Counted from the first letter of the stretch, positions 45,314 through 54,315 are shown. The stretch: 64,000 nt of DNA from Peptostreptococcus sp. D1 (GCF_900112955.1 NZ_FONP01000010.1:1-64000), one strand, 5' to 3'. The notes: generated from the sequence alone by a model not told the origin. Made by a program: numbers and translations.

Positions 45314-47458
45314 ATGTTAGGAAATGACGTTAAAAATAGAATATTGGGCTTAATAAAAGAAACCGCATACAAACCTATGCCCATTGATGAATTAGTTACA
45401 ATTTTTGCAGAGGATAAAGTCGAAATAAGCGAAGTTAAAGCTCTTATTCAAGATATGTTTGAGGATGGTGAGCTTTTCATAAACAAAAAAGGGAAGGTAG
45501 GAAGTCTGGAAAGCTACTCAATGATAAAAGGTAGATATGGATTTACAAGAAAAACTTTTGGATTTGTAACATCCGAAAAAGATAATTCTGATATATACAT
45601 AGATTCTGATGATAGAAATGGTGCTTTTGATGGAGATACTGTGCTGGTAAAAATTACAAAAGAGCCTACAGGAAGAATGAATAAGGAAGGTGTAGTTATA
45701 AAAATTTTAGAGAGGGCGAACAGAAATATCGTTGGTTTATTTCACGAAAATAATGGTTTTGGTTTTGTGATTCCTGACAATAAAAAATTTGATAAGGATA
45801 TATTTATTCCAAAAAAATACTTTAGTGGAGCGAAAAATAATGACAAAGTGGTTTGTAAAATTGAGGTATGGCCCGATGATGAAAAAAAACCGGAGGGAAT
45901 AATTACTGAGATAATTGGTCAGAGTGGTGAGCGATTTGTAGAAATAGATTCAATTGTTAGGAGTCATGGATTTCAGGAGGAATTTCCAGATAAGGTTATT
46001 GCTCAATTAGAAATGATTGAAAGTAAGGTTAAGCCTAACGAGATAGATGGAAGACTAGATTTAAGGGAAAAAATGATTTATACAATCGATGGGGATGATT
46101 CTAAAGACTTTGACGATGCAATAAGTGTGGAGCTTTTGGATAATGGAAATTACGAGCTGGGAGTTCATATTGCTGATGTAGCATACTATGTAAAAGAAAA
46201 TTCTCCACTTGATAGAGAAGCCTTGAGAAGAGGGACTTCTGTGTATATGGTTGATAAAGTAATACCGATGCTTCCACAAAAGCTTTCTAATGGTATATGC
46301 TCTTTGAATCCACATGTAGATAGATTGACTTTATCTTGTATTATGGAAGTAAATCCTCAAAATGCAAAGGTGGTTCGTCATGTAATTTCAGAATCTGTGA
46401 TTAGATCGAATGCCAGATTGACTTATCATGAGGTAAGTGAATTTTTGGAAAATGACGATAAATCTCTGATTGAGAATATAGATAATCCAGAGCTAACGGA
46501 GGAACTATTTGATAGCTTGAGGAATGCTGGTGTGTTATCTGAACTATTGAGAAAAAACAGATTTAAAAGAGGAGCAATTGATTTTGATTTTCCTGAATCA
46601 AAAATAGTACTTAACAAAAATGGATATCCAATTGAGATTTCGCCATACGAAAGAAGAGTATCAAACAAATTAATAGAGGAGTTTATGCTTTTGGCAAATG
46701 AAACTATTGCGGAGCATTTCTTCTGGTTGAAAACTCCTTTTGTGTATAGAGTTCATGAATTACCTGACAATGAAAAGGTCACAATTTTGAAGGAATATTT
46801 ATATGAATTAGATATTATATTGAGAATTTCAAAGGGTGGAATTAGACCGAGTGATTTACAAAGAGTACTGGATAGCATTGAAGATTTTGAAATAAAACAG
46901 GCTGTTGGTTCAATCATGCTGAGAACATTGAGACAAGCTAGATATTCTCCTGAATGTCTGGGACATTTTGGCTTGGCTGCGACGTACTATTGTCATTTTA
47001 CATCACCAATTAGAAGATATCCAGATTTACAGATTCATAGGATAATAAAGGAACATATTTCAGGAAAGCTGAGCGATAAGAGAATAACTCACTATGAAAA
47101 TATATTGTATGGAGTGAGTGATCAGAGTTCAGTGCTGGAGCGAAAGGCTGAAATGGCTGAAAGAGATGTGGACGATTATTATAAAGCAGTGTTTATGAGC
47201 GACAAGATTGGAGACGAGTTTGAAGGACATATTTCTGGAATAACAAATTTTGGTATCTTTGTCGAGCTGTCAAATGGTGTAGAAGGGATGATAAGCTTGG
47301 AAGGTCTTCCAGATTATTATATTTATAATGAGAGAAGTAAGACTTTAGTTGGGGAAACTACAAAGAAAGTATACAAAATAGGTCAAAAGCACAAGGTAAA
47401 ATTGATAAAAGTTGAAGTCGAAACTAGAAAAATAGATTTTTCTTTTATACAGGAATAG
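45314..47458 (+). CDS. rnr: Ribonuclease R
   Basis: RNase R is a processive 3'-5' exoribonuclease able to unwind structured RNA. Domains in order are an N-terminal winged helix, two cold-shock domains, the RNB catalytic domain with TIDGDDSKDFDDAISVE metal-binding Asp residues and RRGTSVYMVDKVIPMLP, and a C-terminal S1 domain (GHISGITNFGIFVELSNG). It is 714 residues. It pairs with smpB downstream, as RNase R takes part in trans-translation. Confidence 0.96.
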   Translation: MLGNDVKNRILGLIKETAYKPMPIDELVTIFAEDKVEISEVKALIQDMFEDGELFINKKGKVGSLESYSMIKGRYGFTRKTFGFVTSEKDNSDIYIDSDDRNGAFDGDTVLVKITKEPTGRMNKEGVVIKILERANRNIVGLFHENNGFGFVIPDNKKFDKDIFIPKKYFSGAKNNDKVVCKIEVWPDDEKKPEGIITEIIGQSGERFVEIDSIVRSHGFQEEFPDKVIAQLEMIESKVKPNEIDGRLDLREKMIYTIDGDDSKDFDDAISVELLDNGNYELGVHIADVAYYVKENSPLDREALRRGTSVYMVDKVIPMLPQKLSNGICSLNPHVDRLTLSCIMEVNPQNAKVVRHVISESVIRSNARLTYHEVSEFLENDDKSLIENIDNPELTEELFDSLRNAGVLSELLRKNRFKRGAIDFDFPESKIVLNKNGYPIEISPYERRVSNKLIEEFMLLANETIAEHFFWLKTPFVYRVHELPDNEKVTILKEYLYELDIILRISKGGIRPSDLQRVLDSIEDFEIKQAVGSIMLRTLRQARYSPECLGHFGLAATYYCHFTSPIRRYPDLQIHRIIKEHISGKLSDKRITHYENILYGVSDQSSVLERKAEMAERDVDDYYKAVFMSDKIGDEFEGHISGITNFGIFVELSNGVEGMISLEGLPDYYIYNERSKTLVGETTKKVYKIGQKHKVKLIKVEVETRKIDFSFIQE

Positions 47459-47582
47459 GCTACGATAAAAAATCAATAGAGTATATATTTTAAATTAAAA
47501 ATGAATTGATTTTAGTAATAGAAGGTAAAATGGTAAAAAAATTAACTGATAACTTGAAATATTTAAAAGGGGAGGTAGCTTT

Positions 47583-48038
47583 ATGTCTGGAGTTAAGATA
47601 CTAGCCAAAAATAAGGTGGCTAGACATAACTACTTTATAGATGAAGTTTACGAATGTGGAATAGAGCTAAAGGGAACTGAAGTAAAATCAATACGAATGG
47701 GAAAAATAAACTTGAAGGATGGGTATGCTTCTGTTGATAATAGCGAGGTTTTCTTGAAGCAGGTTCATATCAGCCCATATGAGCAAGGGAATAGATATAA
47801 TGTTGATCCTCTTAGGAATAGGAGGCTATTGCTACACAAGAGTGAGATAAGAAAGCTGATAGGGGCGACAACAGTAAAGGGTTACTCTCTAATACCTCTG
47901 AGTGTCTATCTAAAAAATGGTAAAGTAAAGGTTGAGCTTGGACTTGCTAAGGGGAAAAAATTATATGATAAGCGTCAAGCTATAGCGAAAAAGGATGCTC
48001 AAAGAAGAATAGAGAGGGAAATTACAGGAAAATATTAG
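47583..48038 (+). CDS. smpB: SsrA-binding protein SmpB
   Basis: SmpB carries tmRNA to stalled ribosomes. The motifs [39 protein letters not shown] and the basic tail [19 protein letters not shown] are complete. It is 151 residues. GGGGAGG precedes the ATG. No tmRNA gene follows, although it is often adjacent. Confidence 0.97.
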   Translation: MSGVKILAKNKVARHNYFIDEVYECGIELKGTEVKSIRMGKINLKDGYASVDNSEVFLKQVHISPYEQGNRYNVDPLRNRRLLLHKSEIRKLIGATTVKGYSLIPLSVYLKNGKVKVELGLAKGKKLYDKRQAIAKKDAQRRIEREITGKY

Positions 48039-48064
48039 TATCGTTTATACGATAAATGAGATTG

Positions 48065-48108
48065 GCTACGACATTCTGAATTGAAATAGAGTGTTGTAGC
48101 TTTTTTAC
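48065..48108 (+). terminator. Terminator after smpB
   Basis: GCTACGACATTCT and AGAGTGTTGTAGC form a 13-bp stem with wobble pairs, followed by T6. Confidence 0.88.
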
Positions 48109-48181
48109 TTAATGTAATTCATAACAATTTATTTGTGAGAGATGGAAACATATTTTTTGTTGAAAATTTTTCGAAAACATG

Positions 48182-48212
48182 TTGACTATAACATAACGTA
48201 ATAGCCTATACT
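48182..48212 (+). promoter_or_regulatory. MerR-type autoregulated promoter
   Basis: TTGACT at 48182-48187 and TATACT at 48207-48212 are spaced by 19 nt, longer than usual, with the dyad CTATAACATAACGTAATAG in the spacer. This is the classical layout of promoters twisted into shape by a MerR-family activator. Confidence 0.85.
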
Positions 48213-48233
48213 TTATAGTTAGGAGGTGATTTT

Positions 48234-48965
48234 ATGTACTTGATAAAAAAAGCTAGTGAGATTAGTGGTGTATCGGTGCGCACTTTACATCATTATGATG
48301 AGATTGGTTTACTTTCTCCTCAAAAATATGAAAATGGATACAGATATTATTCTGAAGAAGATATGTCTATTTTGCAGATGATTTTATTTTATAAGTATTT
48401 GGGTTTTTCTCTAAAGCAGATAAAAGAATTGATAAATAATGATGGAAAAGAAATAACTTTTCATTTGAAAAAACAATTGATTTTAATGCAAAAAGAGAAG
48501 GAACGTATCCTAACGTTGATAGAAACATTGGAAAAGACAATTGAATCAAGAGAAAGGAGAATGAATATGTCAGCAAAGGAAAAATTTAATGGATTTACAT
48601 ATCATGATAATCAAAAATACAAACAAGCAGCAGTGGATATGTATGGGGAAGATGTTATTGAGCAGGCTATTGAAAGACAAAGAGGAAAGGAACAAGAAAT
48701 CACTGATGGATTCAATGAAATATTCTTTGCTTTTTCAAAAAATATGTCGAACGGACTAAATTCCTTGGATAAAGAAAATGTAGAGCTAGCACAAAGATTA
48801 CATAAGCTTCTTTGTGAATATGCTTTTGATTGCACTATTGACGTGTTTTCTAGCATCGGCTTTGGATATGTACAAAATGATGAATTTAGGGATAACTTGG
48901 ATAAGTTTGGTAAAGGAACTGCACAATATGTTTGTGATGCAATTCAACATTATGTAAAAAAATAA
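48234..48965 (+). CDS. MerR family regulator with TipAS ligand domain
   Basis: The N-terminal MerR winged helix (IKKASEISGVSVRTLHHYDE, then GYRYYSEEDM) is followed by a coiled-coil dimer helix and a C-terminal TipAS-type domain (about 115-243) with KFNGFTYHDNQKYKQAA. TipAS domains bind multidrug-like ligands, such as thiopeptides. The length, 243 residues, is normal. AGGAGGTG precedes the ATG and its own promoter carries a matching dyad, so autoregulation is expected. No adjacent efflux gene is visible. Confidence 0.92.
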   Translation: MYLIKKASEISGVSVRTLHHYDEIGLLSPQKYENGYRYYSEEDMSILQMILFYKYLGFSLKQIKELINNDGKEITFHLKKQLILMQKEKERILTLIETLEKTIESRERRMNMSAKEKFNGFTYHDNQKYKQAAVDMYGEDVIEQAIERQRGKEQEITDGFNEIFFAFSKNMSNGLNSLDKENVELAQRLHKLLCEYAFDCTIDVFSSIGFGYVQNDEFRDNLDKFGKGTAQYVCDAIQHYVKK

Positions 48966-49122
48966 GAATTTGTCATAAGTTATTTTTAAAAAATTTTTCC
49001 ACACGTCCATAGCCTACTTATGCTACCATTAAATGAAGATATAACATGGGGAGCAAAGTTAAAAAAGGTGCAGTAACATTCGCATCAATTTACAAGAGGT
49101 AACGAAAAAATATAGCGCTATA

Positions 49123-49148
49123 ACTATTTAAAAATATTTTTAAATAGT
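49123..49148. repeat. 26-bp perfect palindrome upstream of the ArsR promoter
   Basis: Positions 49123-49148 read the same on both strands (ACTATTTAAA and its complement around a central AATATT). It sits just before the -35 box and resembles the half-sites of the operator at 49179-49203, so it may be a second regulator site, or a weak terminator. The stretch 48966-49122 holds no gene. Confidence 0.7.
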
Positions 49149-49149
49149 G

Positions 49150-49203
49150 TTGATTTCTTTTATTGAAAAAGCTATAATCTATTTAAATAATTATTAAAAT
49201 AGA
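49150..49203 (+). promoter_or_regulatory. Promoter and operator of the sdpR-sdpI-like pair
   Basis: TTGATT at 49150-49155 and TATAAT at 49173-49178 have a 17-nt spacer. Directly downstream, 49179-49203 forms the imperfect palindrome CTATTTAAATAATTATTAAAATAG, a typical ArsR-family operator, placed to block transcription. Confidence 0.8.
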
Positions 49204-49218
49204 CTGCGAGGTGATGTA

Positions 49219-49494
49219 ATGGCAATTAAAGATATTTTGTCAGCATTAGCAGATGATAATAGAAGAAATATTTTGATGAAATTAAAGGACGGAAAAATAA
49301 ATTCCGGGGATTTGGCTGAAAATTTGGGAATGTCTCCTCAAGCCTTATCTTATCATTTAGCGAAACTGAAAAAATCTGATTTGATTTACGAAACAAAGTA
49401 TAAGAATTTTATCTTTTATGAATTAAATTTATCTATTTTAGATGAAGCGATCATGTGGATTTCCGATTTGAAAGGAGAAAAAAATGAAGAATAA
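49219..49494 (+). CDS. ArsR-family autorepressor (SdpR-like)
   Basis: This 91-residue winged-helix protein starts DILSALADDNRRNILMKLKD and has the recognition region LGMSPQALSYHLAKLKKSDL. No cysteine metal site is seen. It is the small type that pairs with SdpI. It overlaps sdpI by 11 nt. Confidence 0.88.
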   Translation: MAIKDILSALADDNRRNILMKLKDGKINSGDLAENLGMSPQALSYHLAKLKKSDLIYETKYKNFIFYELNLSILDEAIMWISDLKGEKNEE

Positions 49495-50131
49495 AAAACT
49501 GTTTTATATACTTATGTTTTTACCATTAGTTGTGAGTATTGTTGCATTGTTGTTTTTGCCGGATTTAATCCCCGCTCACTATAATATTGACAATAAGATT
49601 GATAGATGGGGCAGCAAATATGAAATTTTGATATTCCCAGTTGTAACAATTCTATTTGGACAATTTTTATTACTTATGGGGAGAATTGCCAAGAAACAAG
49701 AGGTACAAGGGAATAATAACGAAAAGAACGGCTTAATTATTGGAATTTGTTCATTGTTGATTTTTAACATCATTTCTGGAGTGATGATTTATTCGGGTTT
49801 GAGTAAGGCTGAAAAATTGTCTTTTGCCTCTTTTGAGTTTGAACAAGCTTTATTCTTTTTTGTGGGAATTGTCTTTATTGTAATTGGCAATGTAATGCCT
49901 AAGCTGAAAAAGAATGGTGCTTTGGGGTTTAGAACAAGGAATAGTATGAAAAATGATGAAGCATGGAAGAAATGTCAAAGAATTTCAGGGATTGCAACTA
50001 TGATAACAGGAATTTTCATTGCAATATTTAGCTTGATATTTCGAAGCATAATATTATATGTGTTGATTGCAATCATTATTCTAATTGGATTAGCTGTTGA
50101 TTTGATTTACAGCCATAAAGTAGCAAAATAA
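49484..50131 (+). CDS. sdpI: SdpI family immunity protein
   Basis: This 215-residue protein has about six transmembrane helices, the DUF1648-type N-terminus (LIPAHYNIDNKIDRWGSK) and the SdpI signature GALGFRTRNSMKNDEAWKKC. In Bacillus SdpI gives immunity to the cannibalism toxin SdpC and signals through SdpR. No sdpABC toxin genes are near, so it may protect against toxins of neighbours. Confidence 0.9.
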   Translation: MKNKKLFYILMFLPLVVSIVALLFLPDLIPAHYNIDNKIDRWGSKYEILIFPVVTILFGQFLLLMGRIAKKQEVQGNNNEKNGLIIGICSLLIFNIISGVMIYSGLSKAEKLSFASFEFEQALFFFVGIVFIVIGNVMPKLKKNGALGFRTRNSMKNDEAWKKCQRISGIATMITGIFIAIFSLIFRSIILYVLIAIIILIGLAVDLIYSHKVAK

Positions 50132-50247
50132 AAAATTGCATAGCTTAATATTACAGAAGGGGCTTTTGGAGCAGCACCTTGACATGCATTAATTTATTGG
50201 AGACTGTAAAAAAGTCTGTAAATTAAAATCAAAAATAGCCTTCTATT

Positions 50248-50316
50248 GGTACAATAAAAATTTGTACCGACCTCCCAATCGTTAGATTTTTAGGTCTAGC
50301 TTTTGGGGGGCGGTAC
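50248..50316. terminator. Convergent terminator structure
   Basis: GTACCG plus CCTCCCAA at 50264 pairs with TTGGGGGGCGGTAC ending at 50316, and a smaller GGTACAA/TTGTACC hairpin overlaps its left arm (50248-50268). On the minus strand the large stem is followed by AAATTTTTATT, fitting a terminator for the leftward pair; the sdpI transcript meets the same structure. The stretch 50132-50247 holds no gene. Confidence 0.65.
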
Positions 50317-50351
50317 AGGTATTGAATTAGCTGTTTTTTTATACCTATTTG

Positions 50352-50747
50352 TTATAGCTTAATGCCATCTAGTTTTTTTCCGGTCATTGTTGTATAAGAT
50401 ATTTCTATCTCATCAAGTGTATATATTTCAAAGTTGCTGTCACCAACAGTATACATTTGACCAAAAAGAGGGAATGCGTTTATAGCTGCTGCTTGAGAAT
50501 CTGTGTCCGTAATAAATCTAACTTTTCCAGTAAGTCTAAGGATATTCATATTTTCATCGATTGCACTTATTTCAGCCTTTGGGTTTTTCTTAATTTGATT
50601 GCACATTTTTTTTCTTGCATCAGTTGAAAATACTAATTGATCCTTGTAATCCATCACGAAGCCTATTGGTCTAACGTGTGGCTGATCTCCATCGACAGTT
50701 GCCAAATAATATACCTTTGCATTGTTTAAAAATTCGATTACTTTCAT
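50352..50747 (-). CDS. Pyridoxamine 5'-phosphate oxidase-like flavoprotein
   Basis: This 131-residue split-barrel protein starts MKVIEFLNNAKVYYLATVDG and has PHVRPIGFVMDYKDQLVFST, a typical FMN-binding PNPOx-like layout. A single-domain redox or ligand-binding role is usual. The start at 50747 is preceded by GGAGGT on the minus strand. It lies 19 nt downstream of the fRMsr gene and is probably cotranscribed. Confidence 0.87.
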   Translation of the reverse strand: MKVIEFLNNAKVYYLATVDGDQPHVRPIGFVMDYKDQLVFSTDARKKMCNQIKKNPKAEISAIDENMNILRLTGKVRFITDTDSQAAAINAFPLFGQMYTVGDSNFEIYTLDEIEISYTTMTGKKLDGIKL

Positions 50748-50766
50748 TGTTATACCTCCATAAATA

Positions 50767-51252
50767 TTAAAATACATGAGCTTCTATAATTTTTACACAT
50801 TCACCTATATATTTTTCTTCTAGCTCACCAAATCGTGAAAACTCAGCACTATCCATATCTAATACACCCTTGCAAACGCCGTCTTTTATGATAGGAATTA
50901 CAAGCTCTGAGTTGGAAGCAGCATCACAGGCGATATGACCTTCAAAATTGTGAACATTATCTACTCTCAATGTCTTCTTTATGCTAAAGGATTTTCCGCA
51001 AACACCACTTTCATAATTTATTTTTGTGCATGCTGGCATTCCCTGAAAAGGTCCCAGCTCAAGCTGTTTTCCATTGTCTAAATAAAATCCACACCAATTC
51101 ATTCTTCCAACAATTGCATTTATCAATGCAGATGCATTTGCTAATTTACTCACTACAGAATCGTCGGTATCGACAAGTCCTCTTATAGCCATAACCATCG
51201 AAGCGTATTTTTCTTCAGTTGATAGACCATCAAAAATCTTTATATCGAACAT
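50767..51252 (-). CDS. Free methionine-(R)-sulfoxide reductase (GAF domain)
   Basis: This 161-residue GAF protein matches YtsP/MsrC. The three catalytic or resolving cysteines are present in GPFQGMPACTKI, SGVCGKSF and GHIACDAASNSELVIPI. It reduces free Met-R-sulfoxide with thioredoxin. Context with a flavoprotein fits oxidative-stress defence in an anaerobe. It is transcribed leftward, divergent from the TM1266-like gene. Confidence 0.92.
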   Translation of the reverse strand: MFDIKIFDGLSTEEKYASMVMAIRGLVDTDDSVVSKLANASALINAIVGRMNWCGFYLDNGKQLELGPFQGMPACTKINYESGVCGKSFSIKKTLRVDNVHNFEGHIACDAASNSELVIPIIKDGVCKGVLDMDSAEFSRFGELEEKYIGECVKIIEAHVF

Positions 51253-51338
51253 ATTTTCCCTCCATTTTTTAATTTATTATATTTTATAACTAGTATCAAA
51301 AAAAAGCAATAAATCTTTATTTTTTTTGATATATATTT

Positions 51339-51368
51339 TTGAGAATTCGAACTCAAATGTAGTATAAT
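51339..51368 (+). promoter_or_regulatory. Promoter of the TM1266-like gene
   Basis: TTGAGA at 51339-51344 and TATAAT at 51363-51368 with an 18-nt spacer lie 42 nt before the ATG. Confidence 0.65.
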
Positions 51369-51409
51369 ATAGTAGACGAGAAAATATTTTCAAGGGGGGT
51401 AAATAATTT

Positions 51410-51667
51410 ATGGAAAAAAGAGTTGCTGTTATAAGTGCTGTATTGGATAATCCAGTACAAAGCCAGAGTGATTTCAATCGTATTGTGTCAGAATATAAGG
51501 ATATTGTTAGAGGCAGAATGGGACTTCCATTTCCGGAAGAAGGAATTTCTGTTGTAAGTATTACAGTGATTGGAACAATGGATGATATTAACGAATTAAC
51601 TGGGAAAATAGGTGCAATCGACAGCGTAAGTGTAAAAGCTGCGGTATCTAAAAAAGAATTGGTTTAG
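51410..51667 (+). CDS. TM1266-family hydrogenase-associated small regulator
   Basis: This 85-residue protein begins KRVAVISAVLDNPVQSQSDF and has RMGLPFPEEGISVVSITVIG, the signature of the TM1266 family, related to the ACT-like C-terminal domain of NikR. It is found with FeFe-hydrogenase maturation genes in other species; none lie here. GGGGGG precedes the ATG. Confidence 0.88.
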   Translation: MEKRVAVISAVLDNPVQSQSDFNRIVSEYKDIVRGRMGLPFPEEGISVVSITVIGTMDDINELTGKIGAIDSVSVKAAVSKKELV

Positions 51668-51703
51668 TTATTTAGAAATATAAAGGATGGAGGTATAAGA
51701 TAG

Positions 51704-52192
51704 ATGAGTATGTTATTTGCCCTTGGATTAGGGACGGGAATCTGCTGTGGAATTTGGGGATTAATTTCTTCATTTCAAGCTTTGGGATTGATAACTTGGG
51801 TTGGATTTGCTGGTTGTACAGCTTATTTTGCTTCCGGTAAGCATGGGTTAGAAGGCGTAAAAACGGCAATATTTTCGACTATGTCAGGAATGATTTCCGC
51901 ATTGGTAGCTATGTTTGTTTCAAGCTTTGTTCCAAATTCTATGGCACTTTCAGTTATTATGACAGGCGTGATTTCTGCGACGATGTGTTGGCAAGCAAAG
52001 GCTGAAGTGTTGTGGTTTATACCTGGAGCGTTCATAGGTTGCTTTACGACCTTCGGTGTGGCGTCAATGGGAATAAATGTATTGAGTGGAGAAATTCTAT
52101 ATGTTATTATTTCATTCTTGTGCGGTGCAGTATTGGCAATTAGCTGTGATACATTAGGAAACTTTTTTTACAAAAAATTTGGTAAAGAATAG
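51704..52192 (+). CDS. DUF1097 membrane protein
   Basis: This 162-residue protein consists of five or six hydrophobic segments rich in Gly and Ala, with GTGICCGIWGLISSFQALGL and a YFASGKHG loop, matching DUF1097 (YcdZ-like). The function is unknown. GGATGGAGG precedes the start. It may be cotranscribed with the TM1266-like gene. Confidence 0.78.
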   Translation: MSMLFALGLGTGICCGIWGLISSFQALGLITWVGFAGCTAYFASGKHGLEGVKTAIFSTMSGMISALVAMFVSSFVPNSMALSVIMTGVISATMCWQAKAEVLWFIPGAFIGCFTTFGVASMGINVLSGEILYVIISFLCGAVLAISCDTLGNFFYKKFGKE

Positions 52193-52255
52193 AAGCAATA
52201 GTGTGTTTTTTGGGTATAGATATCCATATAAATAATCTATGGAGGGATAATTGTA

Positions 52256-53320
52256 ATGAATAATAGCATTGTTAATGAAACTATAAATAATCAGCTTAAT
52301 CACAGATCTATAAGAAGGTTTAAGGACAAGGCTGTTGAACCCAAAATCATAAAAACATTGTTGGATGTTGCAAATCAGACATCTTCTAGTGTTGCTATGC
52401 AGGGGTATAGTATAATAAGAATTACCGATAGTAATTTAAAAAAGGAAATATCTGATATTTGTATGCAAAAACACGTGTCTGTTGCACCAGAAGTGTGGAT
52501 ATTTGTTGTGGATGCTTATAGAAATGCAAAGATTTCTGCAAGTAAGGATGTATATACAGACTATAGTAATTCTATGGATAGATTTTTTCAAGGCTTTTCT
52601 GATGCATTGCTAAGTGCACAAAATGTTATGGTTGCATTGGAAAGTATGGGGTTAGGTGGTGTTTTTTTGGGAAGCATATTGAACGATTCTCAAAAATTAA
52701 TTGATTTGTTAGAGCTTCCAGAATATACTTTTCCAGCCTTAGGTTTGGAATTTGGCTATCCTGATGAAGATCCAGATGTTAAACCAAGGATGGAGCTAGA
52801 ATTAAAGGTATTCGAAAACAAATATAAAATAGAAGAAGACTATGGCAAAGCTATAGAGAAATATGACAATATAATGAAAGCTTACTATGAAAATAGAGAA
52901 GATAATTTTAGGTTAGAATCTTTTAGTAGTCATGTTGTTAATATGCTTTCTAGAGGGATTGAACCAAGAGTAAAGATTTTGAACACTATTAGAAAGCAAG
53001 GATTTGAGTTTGCGTTGGAATATATTCCTGAAAATGAAATAAAAAGAATGTATAAAAGCTTGCCAAAGGAAATCGATGAAGAAATATTTGATGTAAGCAG
53101 ACTGGGCTTTAAATATAGCTCTTCAGTTAAGGAAATGTTTGAGAAATATCCATTTGTAAAAGAATATTTGTTGATGATAAATCCGAGATTTAATGTATTA
53201 AAAACCATTACGGCAAGCTCTGATTTTGAAAAAGTAACACTTGAGCTATTGGCAGAAATGGGTGATATGCCGGTTGAATCTCTAATTTATATGATTGAAT
53301 CTAGAATTGATGAAGAGTAG
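52256..53320 (+). CDS. Nitroreductase family protein with DUF1858-like C-terminal domain
   Basis: Residues 1-200 form an NfrA-type FMN nitroreductase: NHRSIRRFKDKAVEP, SSVAMQGYSIIRI, ALESMGLGGVFLGSI and LPEYTFPALGLEFGYPD. A helical linker (200-290) leads to a C-terminal region with SVKEMFEKYPFVKEYLLMIN and a late ELLAEMGDMPVESLIYMI, the pattern of DUF1858/ScdA-N-like domains. At 354 residues it is about 100 longer than typical NfrA. The added domain may link flavin redox to iron-sulfur or hybrid-cluster chemistry, as an inference. Confidence 0.82.
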   Translation: MNNSIVNETINNQLNHRSIRRFKDKAVEPKIIKTLLDVANQTSSSVAMQGYSIIRITDSNLKKEISDICMQKHVSVAPEVWIFVVDAYRNAKISASKDVYTDYSNSMDRFFQGFSDALLSAQNVMVALESMGLGGVFLGSILNDSQKLIDLLELPEYTFPALGLEFGYPDEDPDVKPRMELELKVFENKYKIEEDYGKAIEKYDNIMKAYYENREDNFRLESFSSHVVNMLSRGIEPRVKILNTIRKQGFEFALEYIPENEIKRMYKSLPKEIDEEIFDVSRLGFKYSSSVKEMFEKYPFVKEYLLMINPRFNVLKTITASSDFEKVTLELLAEMGDMPVESLIYMIESRIDEE

Positions 53321-53357
53321 GAATTTATATTGATTTCTAACACTTTGGAGGCAGATA

Positions 53358-54101
53358 ATGATATGGAAAAATAAAGATATAAATAGGCATAGAGTTATCG
53401 ATAGCAAGGATTTGAGTCAAAACACTCAGGAAATAAAGCTGGACAGCGAAGTAATTAGAAAATATCAGGAACAAGCTACCAAAAGAGAATTGGATGAATT
53501 TGAAGAACATAGAAAAGTCGTCAAGCGAAGGAAAAATAAAATTTTGGCATTAATTATTTTCTTGGTGTTGATTTTGTTAGTCATATTTGGTCTGATTTTC
53601 ATGCGATATTCAACAAGAATATCTCATCTGGAAGCGGATGCAGATAGACATTTGGCAAATGAAAACTATAGAGGTGCGATGGATCTTTATAAAATTTTAT
53701 ATTATGAAACTGGCGATATTGAATATGACAAAAAATGTAAGCAAATTGAATCTGTATTAGAAAATATGGAATTGCTGAAAGAAGCTAATTCAATGGTTAT
53801 GTCTCAGGATTATGAAAATGCTATCGAAAGACTACTGACGATATCTACAACTGACGAAAAGCTGATAAAGAATATTAATAAATTGATAGATGATGCGGCG
53901 AATAATTGGATCAACGAAATTGAGTTGTTATACTTGAAAAATGATTTGGACTCTGCACTTATTCAGATTGAGAAAATGATAAATATACTGCCAGACAATG
54001 AGTATGCAATTGCACTTAGAGAAAAAATACTGGATAAGAAAAATGGAAATCAAAATTCATCAGAGGCTGCTAGAATTATCGAAGTCTATTATAGGAAGTG
54101 A
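53358..54101 (+). CDS. TPR-like membrane protein (N-terminal part of a split SH3 protein)
   Basis: This 247-residue product has a cytoplasmic charged N-terminus (1-70), one transmembrane helix (about 71-92) and an external helical repeat region that looks like TPR units (LANENYRGAMDLYKILYYE, and DYENAIERLL, and LDSALIQIEKMINILP). It ends at a stop just where another frame begins to encode a bacterial SH3 domain. The intact gene was probably one cell-wall-interacting protein. Confidence 0.75.
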   Translation: MIWKNKDINRHRVIDSKDLSQNTQEIKLDSEVIRKYQEQATKRELDEFEEHRKVVKRRKNKILALIIFLVLILLVIFGLIFMRYSTRISHLEADADRHLANENYRGAMDLYKILYYETGDIEYDKKCKQIESVLENMELLKEANSMVMSQDYENAIERLLTISTTDEKLIKNINKLIDDAANNWINEIELLYLKNDLDSALIQIEKMINILPDNEYAIALREKILDKKNGNQNSSEAARIIEVYYRK

Positions 54102-54315
54102 ACAGTATGTTACGGCTGTAAAAGCAAATGTTAGAGAAAATCATGATAAAAATTCTATGATAACAGATACTCTAGAAAAAGGAGATATGGTCTATGTTGA
54201 AGATACACATATCGAAAATTCATCTAGAATGTGGTGTAAAGTAACATATTTTTCTACAAAAAATGTTAGTGTAACAGGATGGATATTATCAAATGCATTG
54301 GATGGAAGTATATAA
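54038..54315 (+). pseudogene. Bacterial SH3 domain in the +1 frame
   Basis: The frame ending at 54313-54315 encodes YVTAVKANVRENHDKNS, TLEKGDMVYVEDTHIENS and WCKVTYFSTKNVSVTGWILS, a clear SH3b domain. No start codon with a ribosome site lies near its beginning in that frame, so it depends on a +1 shift from the upstream gene around 54040-54100. Mutation or sequencing error are the likely causes. Confidence 0.75.

Noticed and set aside
48039-48181. Possible tmRNA gene next to smpB
   Set aside because: Only a terminator is found; there is no tRNA-like end or tag-peptide reading frame.
50132-50351. Insertion-sequence end or attachment site
   Set aside because: The inverted repeat fits a convergent terminator, and no transposase fragment or target duplication is visible.
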